Below are positions 23,856 to 33,196 of a stretch of 64,000 nt of DNA, one piece after another. Under the pieces are notes generated by a model. It saw nothing but the letters and a program-made list of their open reading frames with translations, did not search any database and was not told where the DNA came from. The position numbers and the translations under genes were made by a program. Source of the stretch: a virus; IMG/VR virus record IMGVR_UViG_3300033141_003629, positions 1 through 64,000 of that record; one strand, 5' to 3'. Position 1 is the first letter of the stretch. Every line of letters begins with the position of its first letter.

Positions 23856-24477
23856 TCGTAAGGACCAAGCTGCTAAAATAGTAAAAGAATATGAGGAAAA
23901 AAATGCTTTACTAAATGCAGAGGAGATGATTAAAGATAATAAGATTTATTTCTCTGTAGATGGAAAGAAATATAGAGTTCGCTTATTAAATTTAGCTGAG
24001 AGAAATGAACTCGATAATTTAAGACGAAGAAAATTTGGAGAATTGATTCAGGATAAAAATATATTGATGGAAAAAGATTTGATTGTGCAGTATAAAGAAA
24101 GGGGAATTGATATTGATGAAATAGATGATAAAATTCATAAATTAAGAGCACAGTGGGCAGATATAGAGCTAAAATTAGGAGAAGCGCTGTCTAAAAATGA
24201 GGCAGATATAATTTTAAATTCTTACAAAGAGAATATAGAAGAATTTAAGCGGGAAATAAATATTTTAAATTCACAGAAAGCAATATATTTGGAATTTTCT
24301 TTGGAAAATCAACTACTTTCTTATGTAGCTCAAATATTTACTTATTTGAGTTTAGAAAAACATACCGAAGAAGGCTGGAAAAGAATGTTTAAAACAATAG
24401 AAGAGTTTGAGACTAGCCCAGAAGAAAAAGTTATTAATACGGCTGCTCAGTATTCAATTATTTTACAATCGCTATGA
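23848..24477 (+). CDS. Tail assembly chaperone (G-like)
   Basis: I chose the ATG at 23848 (MDSRKDQAAK) behind AAGGAG; the frame is open 16 codons further up but without an SD. The 209-residue product is charged and helical, with a small N-terminal strand pair (KIYFSVDGKKYRVRLLNLAERNEL), typical of the first tail chaperone that binds the tape measure. The next frame overlaps by ATGA rather than by a visible slippery heptamer, so the two chaperones seem to be made by re-initiation here. Confidence 0.6.
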   Translation: MDSRKDQAAKIVKEYEEKNALLNAEEMIKDNKIYFSVDGKKYRVRLLNLAERNELDNLRRRKFGELIQDKNILMEKDLIVQYKERGIDIDEIDDKIHKLRAQWADIELKLGEALSKNEADIILNSYKENIEEFKREINILNSQKAIYLEFSLENQLLSYVAQIFTYLSLEKHTEEGWKRMFKTIEEFETSPEEKVINTAAQYSIILQSL

Positions 24478-24812
24478 TTTACAGTATCTTACAAAAGCTA
24501 GCTGCTTCTATTCGTTATCAAAATTTGTTTCATGCGAGCAAGCAGATAAATGGAGTGCGACTATTTAAAAATACGAGAGATTTTTCTTTGCTTCAGCAAA
24601 TATTTATTAGTTATTTATATAATTTTGAAGCAATTCACAATGATATTGCCTTTGAAAAAATTTCTAAAAGAGTATTGGAAGATACGATTTTTTCAGATGC
24701 TTATTTAGCTTGGAAACAAAAAAGAAAGAAAGATAATAAAAAGTCAAAAAAAAGAAGAGATGTTTCTTTAGTTCCTGCTAAATTTATAAAATTTAAACGT
24801 CAAGGAAAATAA
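24474..24812 (+). CDS. Second tail assembly chaperone (T-like)
   Basis: A 112-residue basic protein that starts in the ATGA overlap with the first chaperone gene and ends four bases before the tape measure gene. It has LLQQIFISYLYNFEAIHNDIAFEKIS and a Lys-rich C-terminus. Position between chaperone G and tape measure is the main evidence. In many siphophages this part is made by frameshift; here it has its own ATG. Confidence 0.55.
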   Translation: MIYSILQKLAASIRYQNLFHASKQINGVRLFKNTRDFSLLQQIFISYLYNFEAIHNDIAFEKISKRVLEDTIFSDAYLAWKQKRKKDNKKSKKRRDVSLVPAKFIKFKRQGK

Positions 24813-24815
24813 ATT

Positions 24816-27509
24816 ATGGAACATTCACAAAAATTCTTAGCAACTATTCGACTAGCCATTGAAGGAGCTGAAGCTGCTACAAGAAAGTTAAAAAAAATAG
24901 ATAAAACAACTACAGATATGGCAGCAAAGCGAATTGATTTCCCCTGGTTAAGAAATCTTCCTCAACAGAGCCAAATTGCTCAACAATCGATAGTAAGTTT
25001 TTCTAAGGAATTAAAGGGATTTTCTCTCGCTGGTCAAAAGTTAAATACAGTTTGGAAAGAAGGTCAGCCAGTAGGAGCAAGGTCTGTTCAGACTTTTAAA
25101 AATCAAGCTGGAGCAATTAAAAAAGTTACTACAGAATTTAATAAAAATGGAAAAATAGTTAAGCAGGGATTAACAGATATTTCTGCAGGTGCAAGTCGTG
25201 GTGCTGGTATTATGGAGCAGTTTGGGCTTGCTATGCGTAGAGCATTGATTGTTGCTCCTATCTGGATGATAATGAGAGGAGCTATTCAGTCTGTCATAGG
25301 TACGATTAGAGAAGGTGCTCAGGCAATGTATGATTTTGATAGAGCACTTATTAGGGCCCAAGCAGTTATTCATGATTTTGAAGGTACAATTGCTGAAGCT
25401 ATGGGAATTTTAAATAGAGAATTAAGGACTTTGTCTGCAGAAACTGCAATATCGGTAGATAAGTTAGCCACAGCATTTTATAGATTTGGTACTGTTGGTA
25501 CTGGCTTTAAGGATTCGATTGAGGGAGCAGCAGCAGCAACTAAGTTAGCAGTAGCAATTCAGGGCGATGCTGACCAGATTGCAGAAACACTGGCATTGAC
25601 ATATACTCTACTGGGGGATACTATTTCAGATACTATACCTCAAAGCCAAAAACTTATTTCTGTAGTTGCAAAGATTTATAAATTGTTTCAGACCAATGCA
25701 TTTACTGCTAAACAATTTGACCAGTCTTTGAGACAGTTTTTGCCTACTGCAAATACATTAAATATTACTCTGGATGAGACATTGGCCTTGTTAGCAGCAA
25801 TAAATACAGCAGCAATTCAAGGTGGCCGCGGCGGTCGTCTATTAAGAACATCGTTTCAGAAATTTGTAGAGAATATAGAACAAGTTGCTCCTAGATTTGG
25901 AGTAAAAGTTGTACCAGAAATAGAAGGTATTTATACTTCTGTAAGAAAAGTTCTTGAACAAATTAATAAGTTAAGTTTAGAGGGTAGGTTGACAGAAGTA
26001 TCAGAAGCTCTTTCCGATGTATTTGGTGGTATTAGGTCAAGAGAAGCTGCTCAGGCAATTGCTTCTGTGTTGAATGTTTTAGATAAAAATATGGCAGATG
26101 TTTCTAATACTGCGGAGAATTTATCAAGTATATATAGCAATTTCGATAAACGACTTAACGAAGTATCCGAGAGTGTAAGTTTTCAAATAGACCGATTTAA
26201 AGAACTAAAAAAGAATGCTACAGAAGCATTTATTAGTGGAGTTGTTGGAGGAAAAGATTTTGCCGAATCAGTTAAACTTTATAATGATGCTCTTAAAGAT
26301 TCTTTACCAAATGTTAAATTATTAGGTACTTATTTAAGATTAATTGCAGAGTTTGGTATTTTAACTCCAATAGGTGGAATTTATATAGAATCCCTTCGTA
26401 GAGCAAGAGAAGAAGCTAGAGCTATTGGAGATGCTCAGCAGAGAGTTGGAGATGTTTTAAGAGGTCAAACTACAGCACAAGAAGCTTTAGCTGTGTTGCA
26501 AGAACTAACTGCGGGAAAATTAATCAAAGATGTTAGACTTAGAGAACAGATTAGGACACAGGTTATTGCAATATTACATGCAAAACAAGCAGAAGTTAAT
26601 TTAGCTAAAGAGCAAGCCCTAGCTGACGATGATTCTTTTCAGAGAATTAAACAACAGTTAGATTTATATAAAGATAGAGCAAAAGAAATTCGCAAGACAG
26701 CTAATATACAAGCTCAAGAATTAAAATATTTGCAGCTTCGTGCCAAAGGAATAGAAGATTCTGATTTGGCTCAAATAAAATTTTTAGATAAAGTAAAAGA
26801 AACTGTGCGAGAATACAACAATTTAGAAAATATAACAAGTAGAATTGATTTATCAGATATTTTATCTGCTCTACAAGTTGGTGATTATAATAGAATTTTA
26901 CAACTCACAAATGGAATAGTATTTAATGATGATAAAATTCTAGAATTAAATAAATTACAAAATGATGTAGTAGCTGCTCGCATAAAACTAAAAGACGACG
27001 AAGTAAAAAAAACTCAGAATCTTTTGTTACAATATGAGCAAGCAACTGAAACAGAACGCAGGTCAATAGAAAGATTGTTTGAATTGAGGCAGCTATCTCC
27101 AGAAGAATTAGCTCAAAGATTTCGTAGCAATATTTTTGATAAGAAAATAATCTTAGATTTTTGGGGTCAATTTGAAAAATCTGCCCAAGATGCTATTACT
27201 CAAACTATAAAAGACCTTTATAGATTAAATGTTCCTGTAAAATTGGATTGGTCTAAAAATCCCTTTTATAAGACAGCATCGCCTTTGACTGCAGCGAGAA
27301 TGGCTGTAGCTCCAGCAGCGGGAACAAATATAAATGCAAATGTTAATCAAACTGCCTCGTTTGGAGATGTTCTTATTTCAATAAATCCAGATTCTATAGA
27401 AAAACTAGCTTCTCTTTCTGCAGATGAGCTAACAAAGATATTGGTTAATAACTCCCAATTAAAACAATTAATTACAAATATTGTTTTAAATACAAAGACA
27501 AGACAATAA
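24816..27509 (+). CDS. Tape measure protein
   Basis: An 897-residue, mostly helical protein. Residues 190-420 hold the phage tail tape measure domain (TP901-type): AETAISVDKLATAFYRFGTV, IEGAAAATKLAVAIQGDADQ, FDQSLRQFLPTANTLNITLD and AAIQGGRGGRLLRTSFQKF. A hydrophobic stretch near 140-165 (RALIVAPIWMIMRGAIQSVIG) could insert into the host membrane. Length of the protein sets tail length; about 900 residues would give roughly 135 nm by the usual 0.15 nm per residue. The C-terminal half is a long charged coil. Confidence 0.85.
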   Translation: MEHSQKFLATIRLAIEGAEAATRKLKKIDKTTTDMAAKRIDFPWLRNLPQQSQIAQQSIVSFSKELKGFSLAGQKLNTVWKEGQPVGARSVQTFKNQAGAIKKVTTEFNKNGKIVKQGLTDISAGASRGAGIMEQFGLAMRRALIVAPIWMIMRGAIQSVIGTIREGAQAMYDFDRALIRAQAVIHDFEGTIAEAMGILNRELRTLSAETAISVDKLATAFYRFGTVGTGFKDSIEGAAAATKLAVAIQGDADQIAETLALTYTLLGDTISDTIPQSQKLISVVAKIYKLFQTNAFTAKQFDQSLRQFLPTANTLNITLDETLALLAAINTAAIQGGRGGRLLRTSFQKFVENIEQVAPRFGVKVVPEIEGIYTSVRKVLEQINKLSLEGRLTEVSEALSDVFGGIRSREAAQAIASVLNVLDKNMADVSNTAENLSSIYSNFDKRLNEVSESVSFQIDRFKELKKNATEAFISGVVGGKDFAESVKLYNDALKDSLPNVKLLGTYLRLIAEFGILTPIGGIYIESLRRAREEARAIGDAQQRVGDVLRGQTTAQEALAVLQELTAGKLIKDVRLREQIRTQVIAILHAKQAEVNLAKEQALADDDSFQRIKQQLDLYKDRAKEIRKTANIQAQELKYLQLRAKGIEDSDLAQIKFLDKVKETVREYNNLENITSRIDLSDILSALQVGDYNRILQLTNGIVFNDDKILELNKLQNDVVAARIKLKDDEVKKTQNLLLQYEQATETERRSIERLFELRQLSPEELAQRFRSNIFDKKIILDFWGQFEKSAQDAITQTIKDLYRLNVPVKLDWSKNPFYKTASPLTAARMAVAPAAGTNINANVNQTASFGDVLISINPDSIEKLASLSADELTKILVNNSQLKQLITNIVLNTKTRQ

Positions 27510-27521
27510 GGAGATACTAAT

Positions 27522-27932
27522 ATGGCAGATTATGTTGTCAAAATAACTTTTAATGATGGCTCAGGAAATTATGATTTTCCTTTAGTACAGTCATGTCCAG
27601 ACCCAATAGAAGGGTCTAAGGCTGTAGTAATTGAAGGCAATAGGGGGTCTGGTTCTGTAGTTATACCAGGAGGCAAAAAAAGCCAAAGAATTATTGTCAA
27701 GGGAATTATTTTGGATAACGATGGATTTGTTGATATTCAAACTGCAATTGCATCTATGAAGTCAGCAGTTACTACCAATTTAGCAACCCTAACAAAAAAA
27801 TATTGGAATGGGTCTACATGGGTAAATGTATGGCAGTATACTGTAAGAAGAATTGACCCAATAGAATTTTCAGATAGCTTACAGACAAACAATCAAGATT
27901 ATACAGCAACATTTTTAATTGTTAGTTATTAA
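27522..27932 (+). CDS. Distal tail-type protein
   Basis: A 136-residue strand-rich protein with strong SD AAGGAG. It shows VVKITFNDGSGNYDFPLVQS, GSGSVVIPGGKKSQRIIVKG and a closing FSDSLQTNNQDYTATFLIVSY, a tube-like fold as in distal tail (Dit) N-domains or secondary tube proteins. It comes directly after the tape measure, the usual place of Dit. Confidence 0.6.
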   Translation: MADYVVKITFNDGSGNYDFPLVQSCPDPIEGSKAVVIEGNRGSGSVVIPGGKKSQRIIVKGIILDNDGFVDIQTAIASMKSAVTTNLATLTKKYWNGSTWVNVWQYTVRRIDPIEFSDSLQTNNQDYTATFLIVSY

Positions 27933-27943
27933 GGAGGCAACAA

Positions 27944-28606
27944 ATGGCAACAAATTTGCAAATCGGAATTAATTATGTAGATGCAGATGTTCCTTTTTCT
28001 GATACTCCTACAGATTTTATTATAGTCGATGAAGACAACGATTATCTTATTTGGACAACAGGAGATGATGTAGTAAAGGATTTAATGACTGCAGAACCAA
28101 CTGCAGATGAATTAAATGCGGCGGCTACAATCATTGATGAAGAAGAAGATGTTACTATTCCACAGTGCCTATTGATGGATTATTCTCATAATGTTGGAGG
28201 GAGTTATTATACCCACAAAGTTATTGGAATGGGAGAAAATAAAAGATATGTTTTCTTATTTAGTTTTGATGGCCCAACAGCAACAGAACCACAATTAGAA
28301 GCATGGGATACTTCTGCTCATTCTACTGCTGATAAGAATGTGCTTGGTTTAGGAACTCCAAATGATTCTATGGTAAAAGCAGTATGTACTACCTTGGCAT
28401 TACCTGGAACTGATTGGGCAGGCTCTCCAATTGCGGGAACTAATGTTTTGCTTTTAAATGATGGAAATGGAGCTTTAGATGAGCTAGAGACAGGAGAAAC
28501 TAGTCATGATTTATATGCAAATATCAAGTTAGTTGTGCCTGCAGGCTATTCTATTCCATATGTAGAACAATTTGTACTTTCTATTAGATATAGTTGGTCT
28601 GAATAA
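27944..28606 (+). CDS. Minor tail protein
   Basis: A 220-residue acidic protein with SD AAGGAGG. Strand-rich parts surround the low-complexity acidic segment DEEEDVTIPQ, and there are segments such as CLLMDYSHNVGGSYYTHKVIG and YSIPYVEQFVLSIRYSWSE. I do not recognise the family. Its place among the tail tip genes supports a structural role. Confidence 0.55.
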   Translation: MATNLQIGINYVDADVPFSDTPTDFIIVDEDNDYLIWTTGDDVVKDLMTAEPTADELNAAATIIDEEEDVTIPQCLLMDYSHNVGGSYYTHKVIGMGENKRYVFLFSFDGPTATEPQLEAWDTSAHSTADKNVLGLGTPNDSMVKAVCTTLALPGTDWAGSPIAGTNVLLLNDGNGALDELETGETSHDLYANIKLVVPAGYSIPYVEQFVLSIRYSWSE

Positions 28607-28620
28607 AGAAAGGATAAAAA

Positions 28621-28989
28621 ATGCAAAGATTATTTGATATTGTATATGAAGATGGAGAACATTTTGTTGGCGGAAGTTCTTATCTGTCAGCGGGTGATTG
28701 GGGAAAGTCTCCGCAGAAAAAAATAAGAACATTTTTTGTAAGACTTCCTTTTGGAGATAATTTAGTATTGTCTGGATACGACAGATACTATTATAGAATA
28801 GAAGCCTGTAAAGATTTTTATGGAGTCAATACAAGTAAATTAAGGATAGAGTATATATTTGTATATGCTCAAAAACAGAATAAAATAAAAAAATATAAAA
28901 TAGATTTAAAAAAAGCAATGATTGAAGGATTTATAAAAGATATAAACGATAATGAAATTAGGGGTTTAAATCCTAAATATTGGAGGTAA
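28621..28989 (+). CDS. Minor tail protein, small
   Basis: A 122-residue protein that starts MQRLFDIVYEDGEHFVGGSS. It contains short aromatic strands (RTFFVRLPFGDNLVLSGYDRY) and a basic C-terminus (NKIKKYKIDLKKAMIEGF). It is closely spaced to both neighbours. No family is recognised. Confidence 0.5.
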   Translation: MQRLFDIVYEDGEHFVGGSSYLSAGDWGKSPQKKIRTFFVRLPFGDNLVLSGYDRYYYRIEACKDFYGVNTSKLRIEYIFVYAQKQNKIKKYKIDLKKAMIEGFIKDINDNEIRGLNPKYWR

Positions 28990-29001
28990 GAGAGGTTTAA
29001 T

Positions 29002-29499
29002 ATGGCAACTTATTTTGAGTGGAGCGAAAGTAATGGCGCTGGAGAAGTAGTTACTGATGATGTTGCAAATTTAAACTTTGGTAGTATAGATGCAGCAGAA
29101 TTAGTACCACTTTCCTATCCTATTTTGGCTGGAAATAATTCTTTTGCCAAATATATTAGAGGAAAGTTTTTTGCAGATACTGGAGAAACACCAACAATTT
29201 CAAATATTAAATTTTGGAAATCTTCAGGAGCTTATAAAACGGGTGAGGAGATTGTGGCTGCTGCTAATGTGGCTTATGCTACTCCATCTGCATCCGATAC
29301 TGGAGATAGTGCTATACCAACTGTAGAAGGGTCTGCATTATCTATAAATTCTTATGAAGGCCAATCAACAATTGAGATTGGAGAATCAGATGTTTCTGGG
29401 TATACAGGCTATATCCGCCTACAATTACAAACTTCTGGAAGTACTCCTGCCGGTGCAGCCAATCAAAAAGAATTTACAATACAATACGACTCAATTTAA
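29002..29499 (+). CDS. Minor tail protein, beta-sandwich
   Basis: A 165-residue acidic, strand-rich protein (MATYFEWSESNGAGEVVTDD; EIGESDVSGYTGYIRLQLQT). The composition and the strand pattern are like a single tip or adhesin domain of the Ig or jelly-roll class. The paralogue-like start MAT and its size resemble the 27944 product, but the sequences cannot be aligned safely by eye. Confidence 0.5.
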   Translation: MATYFEWSESNGAGEVVTDDVANLNFGSIDAAELVPLSYPILAGNNSFAKYIRGKFFADTGETPTISNIKFWKSSGAYKTGEEIVAAANVAYATPSASDTGDSAIPTVEGSALSINSYEGQSTIEIGESDVSGYTGYIRLQLQTSGSTPAGAANQKEFTIQYDSI

Positions 29500-29527
29500 G
29501 GTTTAATAATTAATAAAGGAGTTTTTA

Positions 29528-29692
29528 ATGCGATTAATTAATAAATTTCTACGAATATTTAATTTAACAGTAGTAAAAAGAATACAATATAAATTTCATG
29601 GTAATTTTGTGAAAAAATCACAAAATACAAAGGAATTACTTGTATGGAATTATACTAAAAAGAACGAAAAAATTTTATATAGATTTAAATAA
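29528..29692 (+). CDS. Small basic hypothetical protein (54 aa)
   Basis: This gene has a very good SD (AAGGAG, eight bases before ATG). The product MRLINKFLRIFNLTVVKRIQ... is basic and may be one amphipathic helix followed by strands (YKFHGNFVKKS; LLVWNYTKK). It fits cleanly between two tail genes. The function is unknown. Confidence 0.55.
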   Translation: MRLINKFLRIFNLTVVKRIQYKFHGNFVKKSQNTKELLVWNYTKKNEKILYRFK

Positions 29693-29704
29693 TAGAGGAA
29701 CAAT

Positions 29705-32371
29705 ATGCCAGGAATAGACGAATTTACCAAACTATTAATAAGAGCAAACCCACCTGATGCAGGAACAGACTTTGAGGATGTTTCAAGTAATGCATTTACT
29801 ATAACTGCAAACGGAGATGCCCAAGTAGATACTGATATTAAAAAATTTGTAGCATCTATTCTTTTAGATGGTAACGACGATTTATCTGTTCCATATAATG
29901 CAGATATTTGTGATTTTGATGAAGGAGATTTTACTTTAGAGACCTGGGCTTATTCTACTGCTGAAAATGGAGACAGGAGTTTGATGTCTGCCGGAGGTTA
30001 TCCTAGCGGCTGGGCATTATATTTATATGGTGCTGGAGGAACACAAGGAGTTGGTTTTGCATGTAATTCTGGTGGTTGGGCTGGTCGAATAGCAGTTGCA
30101 GATAAAATTTCTTTATCAACCTGGACACATATTGCCTTAGTTAGAGAAGGCAATTATTTGATGATATTTTATGACGGAGTATTAAAAGCAAGAACAGAGT
30201 TTACTGGAATAGTAACTTCTGGGAATAGTTCTTTTATATTTGGAAGAGAAAGAACATTTTATGTTCAAGGAAATTATGAAGAAGTAAGAGTATCAAAAGG
30301 TATAGCTCGCTGGACAGGAACTGAAGTAGGAGTAACCTATTTTACTCCTCCTACAACACAATATACGGAAGTGGTTGCTGAGACAATTTTATCTGATGCA
30401 CATATTTACGCCACGAACCTTCAAGAAACAATTCTTTCAGACGCTTATTTAATTTTATCAAGAAGTCAAGAAACTATTCAATCGAATACGAATTTTTATG
30501 CAAGAATTCAACAAACGATTACTGCAGCAGCAAGTTTTTTAGAGCCACTATTTAGTGAAGTAATAAATAAAGTAAACCTACGAAAACAGATTATATCAAA
30601 TATATTAAATAAAATAAATTTGGCTATATTAAATAGAACAGATATATCAAATGCAGTTAATATTGCTAAGAGAATTTTTAATAATATTTCAAACGATATT
30701 AGATTAAAGAAAAGAAATTTTGGTAATGTATTAAATGATATTCGTGTAATAAAATCTTGGCAGACCGCAGCAATTGGTGGGTTCCAATCTCTAGGTAAGG
30801 AATATTTAAAGGTTTATATTAATTCGGTAGAACAGACTGATGTTGATGTAGATTCTATTGCTATTCGTAGAGGATTAAATGTCGCACATGCAGCTACATT
30901 TGTATTAGCTAGGGCATATGATTCTACAAAACCAAGTGATGAGGCAGCCGTAGAAATAAAGTATTATAATTGGATATTATTCTCTGGATATATTACACAA
31001 ATTCAGCCAGGAGATACGCCAGAGTCAATGTTAATAAATTGTCAAGACGAATATTGGAAACAAAATAGAACAAATGTTTATTATCAAGTGGGTCATAAGC
31101 CTACTGATAATCAAGAACTATTTTATGAAAAAATAAGTACAGCATTATCAACTGTGCATTCTTTAAATTGGAATATTGGAGATTTTGTTCCTCAAGTTAT
31201 AGATAATTTTAGTGTAGGAAGTTCTGAGGCAATTACTAATTTAATTACTCAATGTGGAAACTATGGTTGGTATTATGATGTTAATAAAAATAAAAAATTG
31301 TGGACGGCAGAAAGAGGGCCTATAATTTCTATTTCAAGACAAACTCTTGGAAATAATTTTAATCTTTATGAGGTAGTTTCTCATTCATTTACAGATGATG
31401 TTGAGAATATAGTAAATAAACTTCGGGTACAAATGGGAAACAAAGTTATTAGAAAATTTAGTACTTCGGGTGCTCAAAGAAGTTATACAGTTTATCAATT
31501 TAGATATGTTAGAGATTGGTGTGCTCCAGCATGGAATATTTCTTATGAACATTTGGCAAAGGATTCTGATGATGGACAAGGATTTGATTTTTATGACCCA
31601 AACGGTATAGATGCTGAGGGCTATTCTGAAGTGTTTAAAGTATGGAACTTGCCATTTATAAATAGAACAGTAGAGCAATGGGTAGACCGCTATCAACCTG
31701 AAGTTTGGATTTATAATAATTTCTTAAATTTTATAAACCTATATACTTCTCAAGAACCAGTTTTAAAACTAACCGAAGGATTTACTATTGATTATGATAA
31801 TAATAGAATTATCTTTAATGAACCACTATATCTAGTAAAATTGAATTCTAGGGGAGAAGTTGAAAAAGTTAAAGCTCCTGGAATAAAAATTGTTATATCA
31901 AAAAGGTCATCATTTACCTACACAGAAAGCCCTTCAGATGACCCAGAATCAGACATTACAAATCCGCTTATGTTTTTTACAAATAAAGTTGGAGATTATG
32001 CTACAACTATTATTAAAGAACTTGCTTTAACAGATTTGTCAATTCAAGAAGGAGGTAATTTTGTTAATGCTAATGGAGAAACAGAACTCATTCCTTCATG
32101 GGATGATACAGAATTTGCAGAGGACATCGCGTATTGGAATTTAAGTAATTCTGCATATAAAAAGATTTCTGGAACAGTAGACATTACTTTAGATGCTTTT
32201 GTATTTTATAATATTCAATTAAATAATAGAATATATATAGAAGGAATCACTGAATCTGCTATGAATATTACAGAAATAAATTTTGATATGCAAAATTTTA
32301 TTGTTAGATTATCTTTGGAAAATTCTCATTATTATAAGAGGACAGTTTCATTGCCTTCTCATGGAGAGTAA
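29705..32371 (+). CDS. Tail tip protein with N-terminal LamG/concanavalin-like domain
   Basis: The 888-residue protein starts with a LamG-like lectin fold (residues 15-215: KFVASILLDGNDDLSVPYNA, FTLETWAYSTAENGD, WTHIALVREGNYLMIFYDGV). Three short repeats of the form QETILSDAY (about 225-275) and Asn/Ile repeats (NKVNL, NKINL, NDIRL, NDIRV; 285-345) follow. From 360 on comes a tail-associated baseplate hub-like part with LKVYINSVEQTDVDVDSIAI, IQPGDTPESMLINCQDEYW and NLITQCGNYGWYYDVNKNKK, as in gp44 or Tal-like proteins. The lectin domain may give first contact with host sugar. No lysozyme or peptidase motif is seen. Confidence 0.7.
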   Translation: MPGIDEFTKLLIRANPPDAGTDFEDVSSNAFTITANGDAQVDTDIKKFVASILLDGNDDLSVPYNADICDFDEGDFTLETWAYSTAENGDRSLMSAGGYPSGWALYLYGAGGTQGVGFACNSGGWAGRIAVADKISLSTWTHIALVREGNYLMIFYDGVLKARTEFTGIVTSGNSSFIFGRERTFYVQGNYEEVRVSKGIARWTGTEVGVTYFTPPTTQYTEVVAETILSDAHIYATNLQETILSDAYLILSRSQETIQSNTNFYARIQQTITAAASFLEPLFSEVINKVNLRKQIISNILNKINLAILNRTDISNAVNIAKRIFNNISNDIRLKKRNFGNVLNDIRVIKSWQTAAIGGFQSLGKEYLKVYINSVEQTDVDVDSIAIRRGLNVAHAATFVLARAYDSTKPSDEAAVEIKYYNWILFSGYITQIQPGDTPESMLINCQDEYWKQNRTNVYYQVGHKPTDNQELFYEKISTALSTVHSLNWNIGDFVPQVIDNFSVGSSEAITNLITQCGNYGWYYDVNKNKKLWTAERGPIISISRQTLGNNFNLYEVVSHSFTDDVENIVNKLRVQMGNKVIRKFSTSGAQRSYTVYQFRYVRDWCAPAWNISYEHLAKDSDDGQGFDFYDPNGIDAEGYSEVFKVWNLPFINRTVEQWVDRYQPEVWIYNNFLNFINLYTSQEPVLKLTEGFTIDYDNNRIIFNEPLYLVKLNSRGEVEKVKAPGIKIVISKRSSFTYTESPSDDPESDITNPLMFFTNKVGDYATTIIKELALTDLSIQEGGNFVNANGETELIPSWDDTEFAEDIAYWNLSNSAYKKISGTVDITLDAFVFYNIQLNNRIYIEGITESAMNITEINFDMQNFIVRLSLENSHYYKRTVSLPSHGE

Positions 32372-32372
32372 A

Positions 32373-33194
32373 ATGAAAAGTATCGGCGAAAGATTACAAG
32401 AATTAGAAAATATGGTAACTCTATTGACAGCAGAACTCACAACTTTAAAATCTCATATAGGAGATAGATATACACCCCCAACTACTTTTCAGGGGGATAG
32501 TGTTGCAACAAAACAATATCCTGCTGGAGATGTTAGAAGTGGATTTGGGGCTTCTGCTGGAAAACTTCTTGCTTGGAATAATAAAGAACTAGACAATCCA
32601 GCTAATCAAGAACCTACTGCTCCATCGGTAGGTTATAATAAACATACTCACACTCGTTTCTCTGGTGGAGCTTTGCTTATGGATGGATTAGAAATTGTTG
32701 AGTATGATTTTACTAAAAAAGCAGATAAAACGCCTGTTCCAGAGGGTCAGAGAATCACTAATTTACATAGCCAAGGGTTTTGGCCTTATGAACCAAAAAT
32801 CCAAACGGCTCTTAATAGTAAAGGGGAAGAAGTTCCAAAAATAGGGCAGTTAATTCTTACATTTGCTCCAGATATTCAAAAATGGGGGAGTACAGCATTT
32901 GAAATAGATGTAACTCAATGTTATTTTGTAAAGAGAAGACAAACCGCAAATAAAGATGAGAATGGAGATGTAATTGAGGGTGAAGATGTTGGAGATATTG
33001 AAAAAGATTCTAAAGGTCAAGAAATGAAAGCCCCGTTGATGGTATTAAAAGAGGAAGAATCTACAGACCCAGAAACAGGAGAATCAATAAAAACTCTAGT
33101 AGTAGATGATGCAAAAACCTCAATTGTTTGGGATGAAAATGGACAGTGTTGGAGATTATATGCAGCTTATGCTCCAGGCGATGCGGGAGTATAA
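32373..33194 (+). CDS. Tail tip protein with N-terminal coiled coil
   Basis: I chose the ATG at 32373 (MKSIGERLQE) with GGAGA upstream and one base after the previous stop; the longer frame lies inside the previous gene. The 273-residue product has a coiled coil (residues 4-28), a Gly-rich part with KHTHTRFSGGALLMDGLEIVEY and a strand-rich C-terminus with acidic loops. It is probably a trimeric tip or fibre adaptor. Confidence 0.55.
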   Translation: MKSIGERLQELENMVTLLTAELTTLKSHIGDRYTPPTTFQGDSVATKQYPAGDVRSGFGASAGKLLAWNNKELDNPANQEPTAPSVGYNKHTHTRFSGGALLMDGLEIVEYDFTKKADKTPVPEGQRITNLHSQGFWPYEPKIQTALNSKGEEVPKIGQLILTFAPDIQKWGSTAFEIDVTQCYFVKRRQTANKDENGDVIEGEDVGDIEKDSKGQEMKAPLMVLKEEESTDPETGESIKTLVVDDAKTSIVWDENGQCWRLYAAYAPGDAGV

Positions 33195-33196
33195 AA

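Noticed and set aside
23848-24812. Programmed frameshift joining the two tail chaperones
   Set aside because: No slippery heptamer is seen near the end of the first frame, and the second has its own ATG in an ATGA overlap.
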